Translations under genes and position numbers: made by a program
Source of the DNA: Diplocarpon mali
Taxonomy: Eukaryota; Ascomycota; Leotiomycetes; Helotiales; Drepanopezizaceae
Direction of reading: 5' to 3'
Length of the DNA: 64,000 bases
NCBI GenBank assembly: GCA_024741835.1
Contig: JAENRP010000065.1
Span: forward strand, 1 to 64,000
The notes under the pieces: model-generated
What the model was told of the DNA's origin: nothing
Databases searched by the model: none
Seen by the model: the letters and a program-made list of their open reading frames with translations, nothing else
In this document: piece after piece, positions 47,461-59,112 of the stretch
Position numbering within the stretch: the stretch's first letter is position 1
Layout: each line of letters opens with the position of its first letter

Positions 47461-49290
47461 TAGAACGCAACTGACGTCGATAAAGAAGTAGAGCCTTCTT
47501 GCTTAATTAAGCCGTAACTTAATAACTGTAAGCTATTGCCAAGAGTAGAGGTTCCCTTTATTAAGCCTATTTCCGGCCTTCCTACAATTGATAATAACTA
47601 TAATGCTAAGATATAGATATCCTTTAAAGTAGATAATAAGCTATATATGGCCAAATCGGAGGTATTTCTAATAGAAAAGGAGAATAGGGACTAGGAACTA
47701 TCGCAGAAGCTATAGGCAGAAGGCAAGATTACTACTCCTAGGCGCCCTTTTTAGCAATCTCGCCTGAAGGAGTATTAAGGGCTGATAAATAAGGGGGTAT
47801 TTATGCTAATGAATAAAAATGACTTTACTATAAAAGGTAAAAGGATCTTTAAATCGAGAATAGTTAATAAGATAAAAGGGAAGGAAACAGACTACCTATT
47901 TGAAATATCAAGGCTAATTATATAGGCTTAGAATAATACTAATAAAAAGGAGGAAGGTATAATTACCTAATCTCTAACGATCTAATAAGCAAGCTAACGC
48001 CTTTTAGTATCACTTTCGGCATCAATCTGGGAATACTTTAAGGAATAGGACAAGGAGGGCATTCTTAACCTATAGGATATTATATAAGTATATACCTAGG
48101 CAGCTTTAAAGCTATTACGCAATATATTTTTATTTCCTCTATAAGATATTGCTAAGCTATTCCCTATAGGTACGGTCTTTAAAGTGGTGCTACCGCTCTA
48201 TAGCATTCTTAAATTAGGAAATTACTAATTTAGCACCTACTATAAGTACTATTGTAGTAATCTTAATATAGCTAACTCAACTTATGACCCCTATCTATTA
48301 TTAACCTTAAGCACTTCTCCCTTTTTCGGTATAGTAGGAATATAAATAGACGATACTTTAATACTTAAAGAAGTAGACTTCTTAAAAAAGGAGAAGGATA
48401 AGATCAAAAGGGTAGGATTCCTTATAAAGCTAATATAATACCTATCGAGCACCGAATCACTAGCTTTTAATAGGTGTATTATTTCCTAGGAAGGGGATAT
48501 AGTATATATGCGACAAAAGGGCTAAGGCCAAAGGCTGGAATTAGTCAACACTTCTTAAGAGGGCTATAAGCAATAATACCTAAAGTAAAGAGCAAGAGAA
48601 GCTTATTTAGCTATAATCTGCCAGCTAGAAGCTTCCTTTGATTTGTCAGCTATAGCCTAATACTAGGATCCGATAGTTTAAGATATAGAGAATCTGAATA
48701 AGCGACTTAAATGGATCCGAAACAACCTTGAAAGAGGCCTGACCTACTTTACTATTAATTTGCAAAACGCTAAACTATTTGTATTTATTAATAGATCTTT
48801 TGCTAATAATAAGGATTTAAGCTCGCAGATCGGCTATATTATTATACTAGCTACTAAAGAGGAAGGAGAATCGCAGTTTACTCTAAAAGGCAATATTCTA
48901 TACTATAGTTCGACGAAGTATAAGAGAGTGACGAGAGCAGTACTAGCCTCTGAACTATACGCCATAGTAGCAGGTATTGATATGCTGGTTTCTATAGCTA
49001 CGACGATCGATATAGTAATAGCTAAGCTAAGTCTATCCCGCCTTCTTACTATTGTATATATAGATTCCCTTTCCTTATATAAGTGTATTATCAAATTGGG
49101 TATTATAAAGGAGAAGCAATTAATAATCGATATAATAGCTATTTGATAATCGTACGAAAATAGGGAGCTTATAGAGATACGTTGGATCGATAGTACTAGC
49201 AACCCCGCTAATGCTATAATAAAAGCCAATCCAAATTAGGCCCTTTAGCAACTGGTGGATACTAATTCGATAACTGTTAAGAAGGAGGGA
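47461..49290 (+). pseudogene. Copia H2 reverse transcriptase and RNase H
   Basis: RT begins with a G-V-F-M-L-M and F-K-S-R-I-V-N-K-I-K segment near 47790-47880 and keeps an I-D-D-T-L active site at 48346-48354. RNase H is the best-preserved part: an uninterrupted 128-codon stretch at 48760-49146 reads K-L-F-V-F-I-N-R-S-F-A-N-N then Q-I-G-Y and A-S-E-L-Y-A-I; the first catalytic Asp is Asn. Compared with Copia RTs the middle of RT is shorter than usual, so a deletion is possible. Non-functional. Confidence 0.82.
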
Positions 49291-51057
49291 TAGGTATAAA
49301 GGCCTATTAAGGCATAACCAGACCTGAAAAGGTCTTAGATTAATAATATCTGATATTTTTAATTGCGAGCTATTAGCAATTTTTTTTATTTTTTTTATTT
49401 TACTATAAGATATATTCCTATACTTGTTATTACTGCCTTCTTTTATCTTTTTCTTACTTACCTACGAGTACTTGCATTTTTTTTATCACTTGAGTAGTAC
49501 TTAAGAATGAGATTATAGTAAAGCAGCGATTATTATATTGCTAAAAACAACGATTCTACCCTTGATGAGCACTTATCCTAAGCACTAGGATTTCTAAGGC
49601 GCAGTTCCTTAGCCGCCTAAGTCCTAGAGGCCCTACTACCTGAAATAGCAATTAAGTTGGCCTATTCCTCTTAAGCTTATACTTAAGCAAGGGCGGCCGC
49701 GATCTTTATAGGATTAGGTTTATTTAAATCATTAAGATCTAGATCCCTACCCTTTAAGGAGCCCTTAGAAGGCACCTATCTACCCTTGCCTTTTTAGCGG
49801 CAGATATTGTTAAAGGGAGCCTAAGAGTGGCCCTTAGCTGAGTTAGATAGCCTTTCTATATATTAAAAGGAGCTGAGCACCTCGGCGCCTTAAGTCTTAA
49901 AACGCCTGAGGGTAGCATTACCGCTTTAAATAGCGCGCAATAGATCCTGCGAATAGTCAATTATTAATATTAGATAGATTTAAAGGCACTTATAGCTTGC
50001 TAAGTATTCGCAAGGTTAATACTATAGCAAAGGGTATAAGCTTCGTTTAGCTAGGCTAGCTAAAGGGTATCCTAAATCTTTAGGACTATAAAGATTTATA
50101 TCTAAGTCTTTTTAAATAGGATTTAGGCCGCCTCTTAGATTGCATTAATATTGCTACTAACCTAAGTATCTTAAAGGATGATATACTTATCCTAAGCTTA
50201 AATAGGTATTTAAAACGGATATCTATTAAAGGTTATTAAAGTAAGAGGATATTAAAAGGCACTTATTAAGATATACTTTGCCTACTGCGCAATGCAGTAG
50301 TTATAATTCTTAGAAGTAAGAGTATTAAATGCGTATATATAGCTGGTATTATTCTTACTAGCCTCCTTTCTTAATATTACTTGCGTATAATATACGCAAA
50401 GTACCCGAAACGCCTTAGGCAAGTCTTCTGGATTGCATTTAAGTACTATCTAAGTTAGTAATATATATATTAAAGGGGGTCGGCTAATAATCGGAGCACT
50501 TACTAATAATAATGTTATTAATAGGATGGTATAAGATAAGATCTACTATAGGGTTAATCAACTTAGAAGCAAGAGAAGGAATCGACCTACTTATAAGAAG
50601 TGGGAGTTAGAGTTAAGAGATCAAAGGAGGAGGGAAGCTCGATATATATGCCTTCTCAAAGGCCCCTCTTTTCCCTTCTATAGATTATTATAATTTATAG
50701 CTATAGTGGATCACAACTTCGGATGACTCTTTAATAAAGAGTCTCAAACCTACTAGAATGCAATCGAACTATAATCGTACTATTATAAGGCTTAAATAAA
50801 AGACTTTAGATTGCTTCTATCACTTGGATACCTTTCCTTTCCCTCTTTACTATTTGCCTTTATCTTTGCTATTCTACTTCTTATATACTATCCTTATTAC
50901 CTATTATACCTGCCTTTGCTATTAAGCTATTTATCTTTACTATTTTATTCTTTATTACCATTTGATTATTTACTACCGATCTGCCTCCTTTATATACTTA
51001 TTCTGCGTACTTCCTTATGCAAGTTGAAAAGGTCTTTTCAAAAGAGAGTACTGCCAG
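49291..51057 (+). other. long 3' UTR of Copia H2 or an unidentified insert
   Basis: About 1.75 kb between RNase H and the 3' LTR. It holds T-rich runs near 49380-49420, no domain I can recognise, and a hydrophobic open stretch (50811-51260) that runs into the LTR and is probably chance. A purine-rich CAAAAGAGAG near 51040 may be the polypurine tract. Copia A has a comparably long tail. A degraded insertion cannot be excluded. Confidence 0.5.
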
Positions 51058-51356
51058 TATTGGTATATAGATTCCTATACAAGAGGCAAGCTGCCCTTGT
51101 TCCTAGGGTTATCTTATATAGCTATACTATATATGATATAAGGGGTTTTATATATATTTCAAATAGCTGTTTAGCCGGAGGACTTCGGAAGGATATCTAT
51201 ATACAGCTAAGAGGGACTATAGGAGGGAGGATATTTATAGGTATAAAGGTACTATCTTAGTTATATAAAGATAGATAGATATTATAATAGATTCTTTTTA
51301 ATAATAAGTACTTAACTATATTCATATAAATATCGATTACCGGTATAGAACCTATA
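51058..51356 (+). repeat. 3' LTR of Copia H2
   Basis: TATTGGTATATAG...AGAACCTATA; followed by AGAAT and K. Confidence 0.92.
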
Positions 51357-53530
51357 AGAATTGAATTAAGTATGCCGAAATAGCATATTTAATAAATTAA
51401 AAACAACTCTATAAGGTCTTTTGCATCAACTGTCTTATAGTATAGGATTAGTATTAACTTATAAATAGTCTTAGACCAAAGCTAACTACTACTTATATAT
51501 TAAAAAGGTTCTATTATTAAAGGGAGTAATCTTCTTAATTAATTGAATTTTTATCTATTTCGCATTTATATCGACTTCTAAAAGGGCTTAGGTCTTACTT
51601 TATTAAAGGTAGGTAGATTCTTACTTAATAGTCTAATATACGCGCTAAGCTGTCTCTTAGCTTTAATAAGCTAGAGTCTTTAGGCTAAAGATAGCTTAAG
51701 CAATCCTATTAATCTTACTTTATAATTATTAATTAAATTAATCTTAGCGTTATAAGGATTCCTTTAAGCCTAAGACTATTCCTTATAAGACATTTAAGTT
51801 CGAAAAGTCTTAATTATCTTAATTAGCTTAACTATAGCATTATTATCTCTTACCCTTAGTAGTAAAGGAAGGTCTGGCCCTAGGGGCTAAGGTAAGGGTA
51901 CTTCTTATAGAAGCTGCTTCCTTAAACGAACTAAGTATATTCTATATTTGCTAACTTCCAATTAATAGGGAATTCATTTTTCCAATTTGGGTTTTAATAG
52001 TAATTCAATTAAAAAAGGGTTTTATAAAAAAAGGGTTTTAATAGCGTAGTACTCTTCTAACTTTTACCTATAATACTTCTATAAAAGGAGTAGCTAAGAG
52101 AATCCAGCTAATAAAAGCATTCTTCGATTATACTAATTAATAAGCTATACTTAAACTCCTAATTTATTTAAGAGATCTTTAAAATCCTAACTCTATCGAA
52201 GGTCGAAATAACCGCAAATCGATTTTCAAAAGGGGTAGGATATTATTAAAAGCCGTCCTTAGCAAAGAAGAACTTCTTTATTTAATATAATAATATAGAA
52301 CTACTAAAGTGCGAGATTAAGTATAATAGTAAGAAGTAGTATAAAAGGCGTATTCTATAGGTCTAATATAAAAGAAATAAAGAAGTTAGAGAACCCTCCT
52401 TATAAGAGAGCCCTTCTCCCTTATATATATAAGTAGCTTAAGGCTCTTTACCTATTTATATAATATTATATAAGAATATCCTTTTGCATCTTTAGAATCG
52501 ATTCGAAATAACCTTGCATTAAATCGAGGTTGCAAAACCTTAAAACGCTATACTCCTAGGTAATTGCACCAGTTGGGGGTGCAGCCGTTATACCTCTTAT
52601 ATTATGCGTTCGTACCCCTTTATGCTATCCTTCCATTTCTAAATAGGTACTCCTAAGTCCGCCTCCTTATCCTTATAGCAGATTAATTCTAGATCCTTAA
52701 GGCAATTATCTTTTAAGAATATAGTCCTTAATAGGGTATCTATAGCTTTATTGCGCTTTCTTATAATATATTAGATACTAATATTTAAAAGGCGCAATTC
52801 TAATGCCTACCTTGCGTAAATTCCTTTATATTAAGCGCTTAGGTTTAGGAAATAGGTAAGAGGCTTATAGTCGGTATAGACTATTCCTTTTTACGCATAC
52901 TTAAATATATAATAATACTTTTAATAAAACTCTATAATCGTAAGAAGTTCCCTTTTAAAGGTTTTATAATTGCGCTAGGTTTATATAAAGGTAAAGCTAT
53001 TATAAAGAAGAAGAAGCATCTTCTTTTTAATAGGTCTCTACTATAAGATAATATAGCCTTCTACGAAACTTAAGGCGTTTGAATGCATTATTATAGGGAA
53101 CTTTAAGTTATATCTATTCCGTTTGATAATATTTAAGCATAGGTCTTAAAGTAAACCAAATGACAGCTTCTTAAGTTCTTCCTACTTCTATAGTACTTTA
53201 CCTATAAGTCTATTCAAAGGCCGAGAGATCTTTATAAAGTTCTTTACCTAGGACGAGTAATCTGTATTACATTAAGGAAGCCTCTTACCTCTATAGTATT
53301 CCGCGGTATAGGCTAGGCCTTGGTCTTTCTACTCTCTTAAACTTGATTATTGCCTTTCCTCTAGCCTTATACCTTACTTTAAGCACTAGGACCTCTTTTA
53401 TAAAGAGTGCATACTTCTTAAAGGATAGCTTTAATTGCGACTATAGGAGCCTAAGAAGTAGATGATCCCTAAGGAACTCGAAAGCTATTTTAAAATTTGG
53501 AAAGCTATTAAATATATTATCTATATATAT
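51357..53530 (-). pseudogene. chromovirus K integrase, RNase H and RT (continued)
   Basis: Upstream part of K Pol on the minus strand. Integrase remnants lie at about 51360-52560. RNase H is near 52600-53180, with V-Y-T-D-Y-K-P-L-T-Y-F at about 52880. The RT C-terminal half runs to 53530, where it is cut at its Y-I-D-D motif by the LTR of Copia P. RT N-terminus, protease, gag and 5' LTR are not found on the far side of P. Frames are broken by RIP stops. Confidence 0.78.
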
Positions 53531-53722
53531 TAAGCTTAAGTGAGTCGGCGCAATAGGTAACGGAAACTTCTAAAGGTCGATAGTCGATATATTAGTAAGA
53601 GTTAAGGAAGGAAGGTTACCCCTTTCTTTCCTATAGCTATATATATATCAATATCCTATTGATTAAGCAGTAGGGTTATATGATAATATATCGAAGTAAT
53701 AGCTATATCACCTATCTTAATA
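53531..53722 (-). repeat. 3' LTR of Copia P
   Basis: 192 bp, TAAGCTTAAGTGAGTCGG...ATCTTAATA on the plus strand, matching 61232-61423. Confidence 0.9.
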
Positions 53723-54020
53723 CCCTTACTTAGACCTTACTCCGATTGACTTATAGTTAGGAAAATAATAACTATCCTTTTATGCTAATCTAACTCCTAA
53801 GTATCTCTTTAAATTAAAAACAATTAATTAATAATAACCTCTATTAAAATTATTAAACTCTACTTATAAGGTAGGACTAGGAGTCAATTTTCCTAAAAGC
53901 GTTCCTTTATAAGACTATATGACTTAACTTGCGGTCTAGGCCTAAGAGTCGATCTAAAAAACTTTCCTTTATAAGACTATATAACCTAACTCGCAAGGCA
54001 GGCCTAGGAGTCGTCCTTAA
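53723..54020 (-). repeat. Copia P 3' UTR with three spaced palindromes
   Basis: Palindrome copies start at 53862, 53927 and 53989, each preceded by a repeated stretch (CCTTTATAAGACTATA in the last two intervals). Periods are 65 and 62 bp, not multiples of three, so this is probably non-coding. Read on the minus strand they give T-P-R-P-A-L-R-V, T-L-R-P-R-P-Q-V and T-P-S-P-T-L-stop-V in different frames. Confidence 0.75.
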
Positions 54021-55700
54021 GCCTACTAAGCCCTTACTATCTTCTATAACCCTAGTATATCTTTAAATGCTTTAAACTTTACAACTATCTCTAATAGCTT
54101 TGTAAATCCATCTGCTACTATTCGATCGGTTAAGATATAAGTAATTAATAACTTATTTTTTATAATAAGGTCGCAGATAAAGTAGTAAGTAATATTAATA
54201 TATTTCGACCGCTTATATAAGTATAGATTCTTTATAAGTACAATCGCCTTTATATTATCTGCTTAAAGATTAATATAGTTCCTATCTTATCTAATATACT
54301 TAATAAAACTTATATCTTTTAAAACTTAGGCAATTTATAATCCTTGCTTACAATTTAATAATATTAATATATACTTAGCCTTAATGCTTGCAATAGCTAC
54401 TGATTTCTACTTCCTACTTTCCTATAATATAAGTCTACTATATAGCATTGCTACGCTTTTAGATATACTTTTCCAACCTTTTATATTTGCCCAATTGGAA
54501 TCGGTATATACCTTAAGCTTTGCGCTTATATATTTTATTAGTTTATATCTTACCTTTTATATAATTATCGATCGAAGGTACCTTTTAAGTCGCTTAACTG
54601 CGTTCTTATATTAAATCGTCAGATCCTTTAAGTTCTGATTAAGTTGCCTAGTAATAAAGGCGATATCTAGTCTTATATATACTATAGTATATATAATTGC
54701 TCTAATATTCTATTAGTACTTCTTCAAATCTCCTCTCTACTTATTTCTATTAATAGGCTCTAACTTATTATACTTTCCTTTAATTAGAGTACACTTTAGC
54801 TTAAAGTTAAGAGTATAAGTAGAGAGTCCTATTTAATCTAGGATCTTTTTAATATACTATTCTTAATCTAACTAAAGTTCTTAAGTAGAGCGGTTCCTTA
54901 TAATACAAATGCTGAGGATCTTATAAATTCCCCTTAGATCCTTAGTATTAAAATATTTCCAAATAGTTATAAAGAACTAATCTAATTAAGTAGTTGTTTT
55001 CGCAGCTATAGTAATATCGTTAATATATAGTAGCAACTTGATTCTATACTTAATATAGGTAAATAGACAAGGGTTAGCTAGGCTTTAAACAAATCCTATT
55101 TCTATTAAAGCAGAGCTATATAAGAGGTTTTAATTATAAGCTGATTGTTTAAGCCTATAGATACTGCGGAATATATAAAGAGAGTAGCTAGCGTATATAA
55201 GAATACCATTAGGTCAGGAGAGAAAAATCCGTTCTTTTATAATCGCTTTAATAAATGTATTTTTAATATTATACTATTTGCATTTAAGGTCCTTAGCAGC
55301 TACTATTGCTATAAATATACAAAGGGTATTTATACAAACTATTAGTATAAATATATCGAAGTAGTATTCTCTATACTATTAGGAGAAGCCCTTAGCTATA
55401 AGCCTTGCCTTATAACGTTTTAAGGTCCTATCTATATATATCTTAATTATAAAGACCTATTTTATTAATACTAGGTTTACGTCCTTTAGCATTAGTTCCT
55501 TTATCTATATGCCATTTGTAATAAAAGAGCTTATCTCCTTTTAGATTGCCTTATTCTATACTACTCTATTCTCTAAGTTATTAATAGCTTTATTATACAT
55601 CTTTAAAAGAGAGATTTTCATTATCTTCTTAGTAGCTAAGAATGCATTATCTTCGTTAAAGCTCTATTAAAGTTCGAGCTTATAGATCTTATACGCTATT
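54021..55700 (-). pseudogene. Copia P RT and RNase H
   Basis: Minus-strand Pol. RNase H near 54250-54480 shows W-K-S-I-S-K-S-V-A, then the Copia hallmark S-V-A-I-A-S-I-[KE]-A-[KE]-Y near 54380-54410 and C-K-Q-G-L. RT has Y-I-N-D at 55016-55027 (Y-x-D-D with the first Asp lost) preceded by L-L-L. Plus-strand open stretches here (54384-54614, 55145-55345) are shadows. Stops are TAA/TAG at Gln positions. Not functional. Confidence 0.8.
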
Positions 55701-56769
55701 ATAGCCTAGATATGCTTAGACTTGCGTTTATCTAAGGTGTCTTTTAGTTCTAGGTCTTTATTCCTCTTTAAATGCGTAGGTTCGGCTATAGGCTTTATAG
55801 GCTTATTATTTAAGGAACCGTTTTCTAATAGTAAAGGCTTATTATTACTTATACCTATTTTAGGAATATCCTTTACTATAGGTACTTTAACTAAAGGGAT
55901 GATAATATTAAAGTTATTCTATACTTTAGATAGTTCGCAGACGATAGGAATAGTCTATTCGGCCTTTAGGCGACTAGTAGGTTATTGATTAGTAGGTGCG
56001 CTTAATATACTTAAGCTAAGAGAAAGGGGTTATTAGTTCGGCTTAATAGTATTACTATCGATTAATATACCTTGCGAATCTTTAGGTATATAGAACTTTA
56101 AGGATAGCTCTCTCCTATTTCAAGATTTATTAAACTTAACTACTAAGGATATAATTACTTGCCTTAGATCTAGCGCATATACTATCTATTGCTTTATTAT
56201 CTATTTAATATACTTAATAAATATATACTCTCTACCTTAGTCTATTAGCTTCTTACTCTTTATACCCGCGGGCTAGGACTTCGGGCTAATATAGGAGTAG
56301 TAAACACTTCTAAAGATGCGGATATAGTCTAGGCTTAGTTTCTATTTAAAATATGCCTTATATAGTGATATTCAGGTGCTATTGACTATTGGTCTACTAC
56401 CTATTCTATTTCGTAAGTATATATTTGCCTTAACTATAAGGTCTTAGAATTCCAATGGCAAGTCAGCATCTTATAGTAGAGTGCGATAGTCAGTCTCTAC
56501 TTGCTAGATGCTTCGCTTAGCGATGCTATTCTAATAGGAACCTTTGTATATTATAGTTGGTTTATAATAAACTCCTTATTTTACCTATTTATTAAGCTTT
56601 ATCCTAATCTCTAATGCATTATTAGACTTAATAGCTATTAGCTTCAACTGGGTCTAGTATTCCTTTATCACTTTCTAAGTTTCCAGCTTTTTTATAAGCT
56701 TAGATTTGGTTTTAGCGCAAATAGTCCATATTTGCTAAGTGGAGGTATTCACTATTTAAGAAAACCAAT
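55701..56769 (-). pseudogene. Copia P integrase, C-terminal part
   Basis: Linker and integrase C-terminal region between RT and the miniature-LTR chain, read on the minus strand. Identified mainly by position between RT and the pre-integrase domain; individual catalytic residues are not clear. Interrupted at 56769 by the inserted chain. Confidence 0.6.
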
Positions 56770-58172
56770 TATTATGCAGAAAATAGGCTAAATATGCTAG
56801 TACGCGCCTTAAGGTATGGATTCACATTTTGGCCAAGCGGTATTATATATAATAGTTATAAGCCCTATAAGTATAGCGATAAATCTTTTCGTATTCCTCT
56901 TGCGCAAGGTTTAGCCGACGTTTCTTACTTCGAAGTTCTGCTAATAAACCACTTTTTAAAGAATTCGGCAATAATTATACTCGGTTTCAATTGCATTAAT
57001 AGAAGTTTCGATAGATTTAAGTAAAACGACCTCTAATATATAGCTAAAGAAAAATGCATTCCGGCCTTCCGACTACCTATTTTCTACTAGCTTAGCGGTT
57101 TATACGCTATATCTACGCTACTATAGACTAGGCTAGTACTTAAGCTATCGGAAAAACTGTTCTTCTAGCGACCTAAAGGGTATATTATATAGAAAATAGG
57201 CTAAATATGCTAGTATACGCCTTAAGGTATGGATTCACATTTTGGCCGAGCGGTATTATATACTATTGTGCAGAAAATAGGCTAAATATGCTAGTACGCG
57301 CCCTAAGGTGTGGATTCACATTTTGGCCGAGCGGTATTATATATAACAGTTATAAGTCCTATAAGCGTAGCGATAAATCTTTTTATATTCCTCTTACGCA
57401 AGGTTTAGCCGACGTTTCTCGCTTCGAAGTTCTATTAGTAAACCACTTTTTAAAGAATTCGGCAATGATTATACTCGGTTTCAATTGCATTAATAGAAGT
57501 TTTAATAGATTTGAGTAAAACAACCTTTAATATATAGCTAAAGAAAAATGCATTCTGGCCTTCCGACTACTTATTTCTGCTAGCTTAGCAGTCTGTGCGC
57601 TATATCTACGCTACTATAGACTAGGCTAGTACTTAGGCCGCTGGAAAAACTGTTCTTCCGACGACTTAGGAGGTATATTATATAGAAAATAGGCTAAATA
57701 TGCTAGTACGCGCCTTAAGGTATGGATTCACATTTTGGCCGAGCGGTATTATATATAACAGTTATAAGCCCTATAAGTATAGCGATAATTCTTTCGCATT
57801 CCTCTTGCGCAAGGTTTAGCTGATGTTTCTCTTGCTTCAAAGTTCTATTAGTAAACCACTTTTCAAATTCTCGGCAATAATCATACTCGGTTTCGACTGC
57901 ATCGATAGAAGTTTCGATAGATTTAAGTAAAACGACCTCTGATATATAATCGAAGAAAAATGCATTCCGGCCTTTTAACTATCTATTTCTGCTAGCTTAG
58001 CGGTTTATACGCTATATCTACGCTACTATAGATTAGGCTAGTACTTAGGCCGCTGGAAAAACTATTCTTCCGACGACCTAGGGGGTATATTATGCAGAAA
58101 ATAGGCTAAATATGCTAGTATGCGCCCTAAGGTATGGATTCACATTTTGGCCGAGCGGTATTATGCATAATA
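56770..58172 (+). mobile_element. chain of miniature LTR units (TRIM-like), five repeats
   Basis: Five near-identical terminal repeats (cores 56775-56849, 57188-57262, 57269-57343, 57681-57755, 58093-58167, each exactly 75 bp; full LTR about 85 bp) separated by internal segments of 338, 6, 337 and 337 bp: LTR-int-LTR-LTR-int-LTR-int-LTR. Internal segments start with AGTTATAA[GA]-type sequence like the primer site of Copia A and end in AAAGGG/GGAGG/GGGGG before the next LTR, a polypurine tract. No gag or pol: open frames at 56794-57024 and 57207-57518 are chance. A 10-bp ACCAATTATT flanks the chain at 56764-56773 and 58181-58190. Confidence 0.7.
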
Positions 58173-58539
58173 TATACGATACCAATTATTTCCTCTAATT
58201 GAGGTTATAAATAGTCTGATAGTATCGATGGATATTAGCGCTAGTATCGAATCTTTCTATAGACTAAGCTTAATTTGCGTTTGATTTTAAAGTTTTATTA
58301 GCTTGCAAATTCGGCATATTAAATAATCCTTTAGTACTTAGATCTTCTATTTTAAGGTCGAGACCTTATACAGGCCCTTTAATTTCTTTAGCCTTAAATG
58401 CGCGAATCTTTTATATATTAGCTAATACTTTAATAGGCTTTTAGCTTCTAATAGCTTTAGTAGCCTATTATTAGTTAATACTTTATTATTAGCGGCTAAA
58501 AAGGAATAGTAATAGTAGTTTAAGGTTTTGCCATTTTCC
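58173..58539 (-). pseudogene. Copia P gag-pre-integrase domain
   Basis: Minus-strand frame reads Y-K-R-F-A-H-L-R-L-K-K-L at about 58385-58425 (His codon at 58400-58398), then a C-x2-C-like I-C-R-I-C-K near 58300. Together these are the HxxxH..CxxC module of Copia pre-integrase/integrase N-terminus, with the Trp-His start degraded. It lies between the palindrome array and the miniature-LTR chain. Confidence 0.7.
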
Positions 58540-59049
58540 AATTGCAAGCCTAGCTTAGGAGTCGTTTTTAATAAAACCGCAAGATCTACTTACAGTCCTA
58601 GCTTAAGAGTCGATTTCCTGGAAATGGCGAGATCTACTTGCGGTCCTAGCTTAAGAGTCGTTTCTAATAAATTCGCAAAGTTCACTTACAGTCCTAGCTT
58701 AGGAGTTATTTCTGCAAATTTCACTTGCGGTCTTAGCTTAAGAGTTATTTCTGCGAATTTCACTTATAATCCTAGCTTAAGAGTTATTATTAGCAAATCT
58801 GCAGAATCCACTTGCAGTCTTAGCTTAAGAGTTATTTCTACTAAATTCACTTATAATCCTAGCTTAGGAGTCATCTTCGAGAATATATTGTATTCTACCT
58901 ATAGTCCTAGCTTAAGAGTCATTTTTACAAATTTCACTTGCAATCCTAGCTTAAGAGTCTATCTATTCTCCTTATTCTTACTTAATTGTATTAAGGCAAA
59001 GAGTGCACTTTCTTTAAAGGAATCCACTTATAGGTTTGGCCTAAGAGTT
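58540..59049 (-). repeat. in-frame array of 11 palindromes in Copia P
   Basis: Copies of the 25-bp palindrome begin at 58540, 58588, 58636, 58684, 58723, 58762, 58810, 58849, 58897, 58936 and 59026. Steps are 48, 48, 48, 39, 39, 48, 39, 48, 39 and 90 bp, all multiples of three. The array is open on both strands: minus-strand sense reads T-[LP]-K-L-G-L-[QR]-V repeats, plus strand T-C-G-P-S-L-R-V. Spacers of 14 or 23 bp are alike (I-S-A-N-F / I-S-T-K-F). It sits between protease and pre-integrase of P. Confidence 0.85.
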
Positions 59050-59112
59050 AATTTTTATAATATTACCTTTAAGATAATATAAATTCTATCTTTAATTTTA
59101 GCTTTAAAGATC

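Larger units (their letters stand above)
43363..51356 (+). mobile_element. Copia H2, complete element with LTRs and target duplication
   Basis: Full-length 8.0-kb Ty1/Copia element: LTR 43363-43661, gag, protease, integrase, RT, RNase H, long 3' UTR, LTR 51058-51356. Both LTRs are 299 bp and the target duplication AGAAT is seen at 43358-43362 and 51357-51361. It is inserted in the integrase region of K. The LTRs differ at many transition sites, as expected if each was hit separately by RIP. Confidence 0.93.

Noticed and set aside
50811..51260. 149-codon hydrophobic frame as a membrane protein
   Set aside because: It runs into the 3' LTR of Copia H2, starts in T-rich non-coding tail and has no counterpart; composition alone explains it.
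56829..56842. TTGGCCGAGCGGT in the 75-bp repeat as a tRNA gene A box
   Set aside because: It matches a Leu/Ser tRNA D-arm by eye, but no B box, acceptor stem or anticodon arm can be placed around it in any of the five copies.
56794..57518. Open frames in the miniature-LTR chain as small genes
   Set aside because: They cross LTR and internal segments, differ between units, and resemble nothing; chance frames in repeated DNA.
58540..59049. CRISPR array
   Set aside because: Spacers are 14 or 23 bp and related to each other, repeats are in coding phase, and the setting is a eukaryotic retrotransposon.
58528..59082. A 184-codon plus-strand open frame with repeated T-C-G-P-S-L-R-V units as a host repeat-protein gene
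   Set aside because: It lies antisense inside Copia P; the minus strand is equally open and continues into protease and pre-integrase. The openness follows from the palindrome, which lacks stops on both strands.
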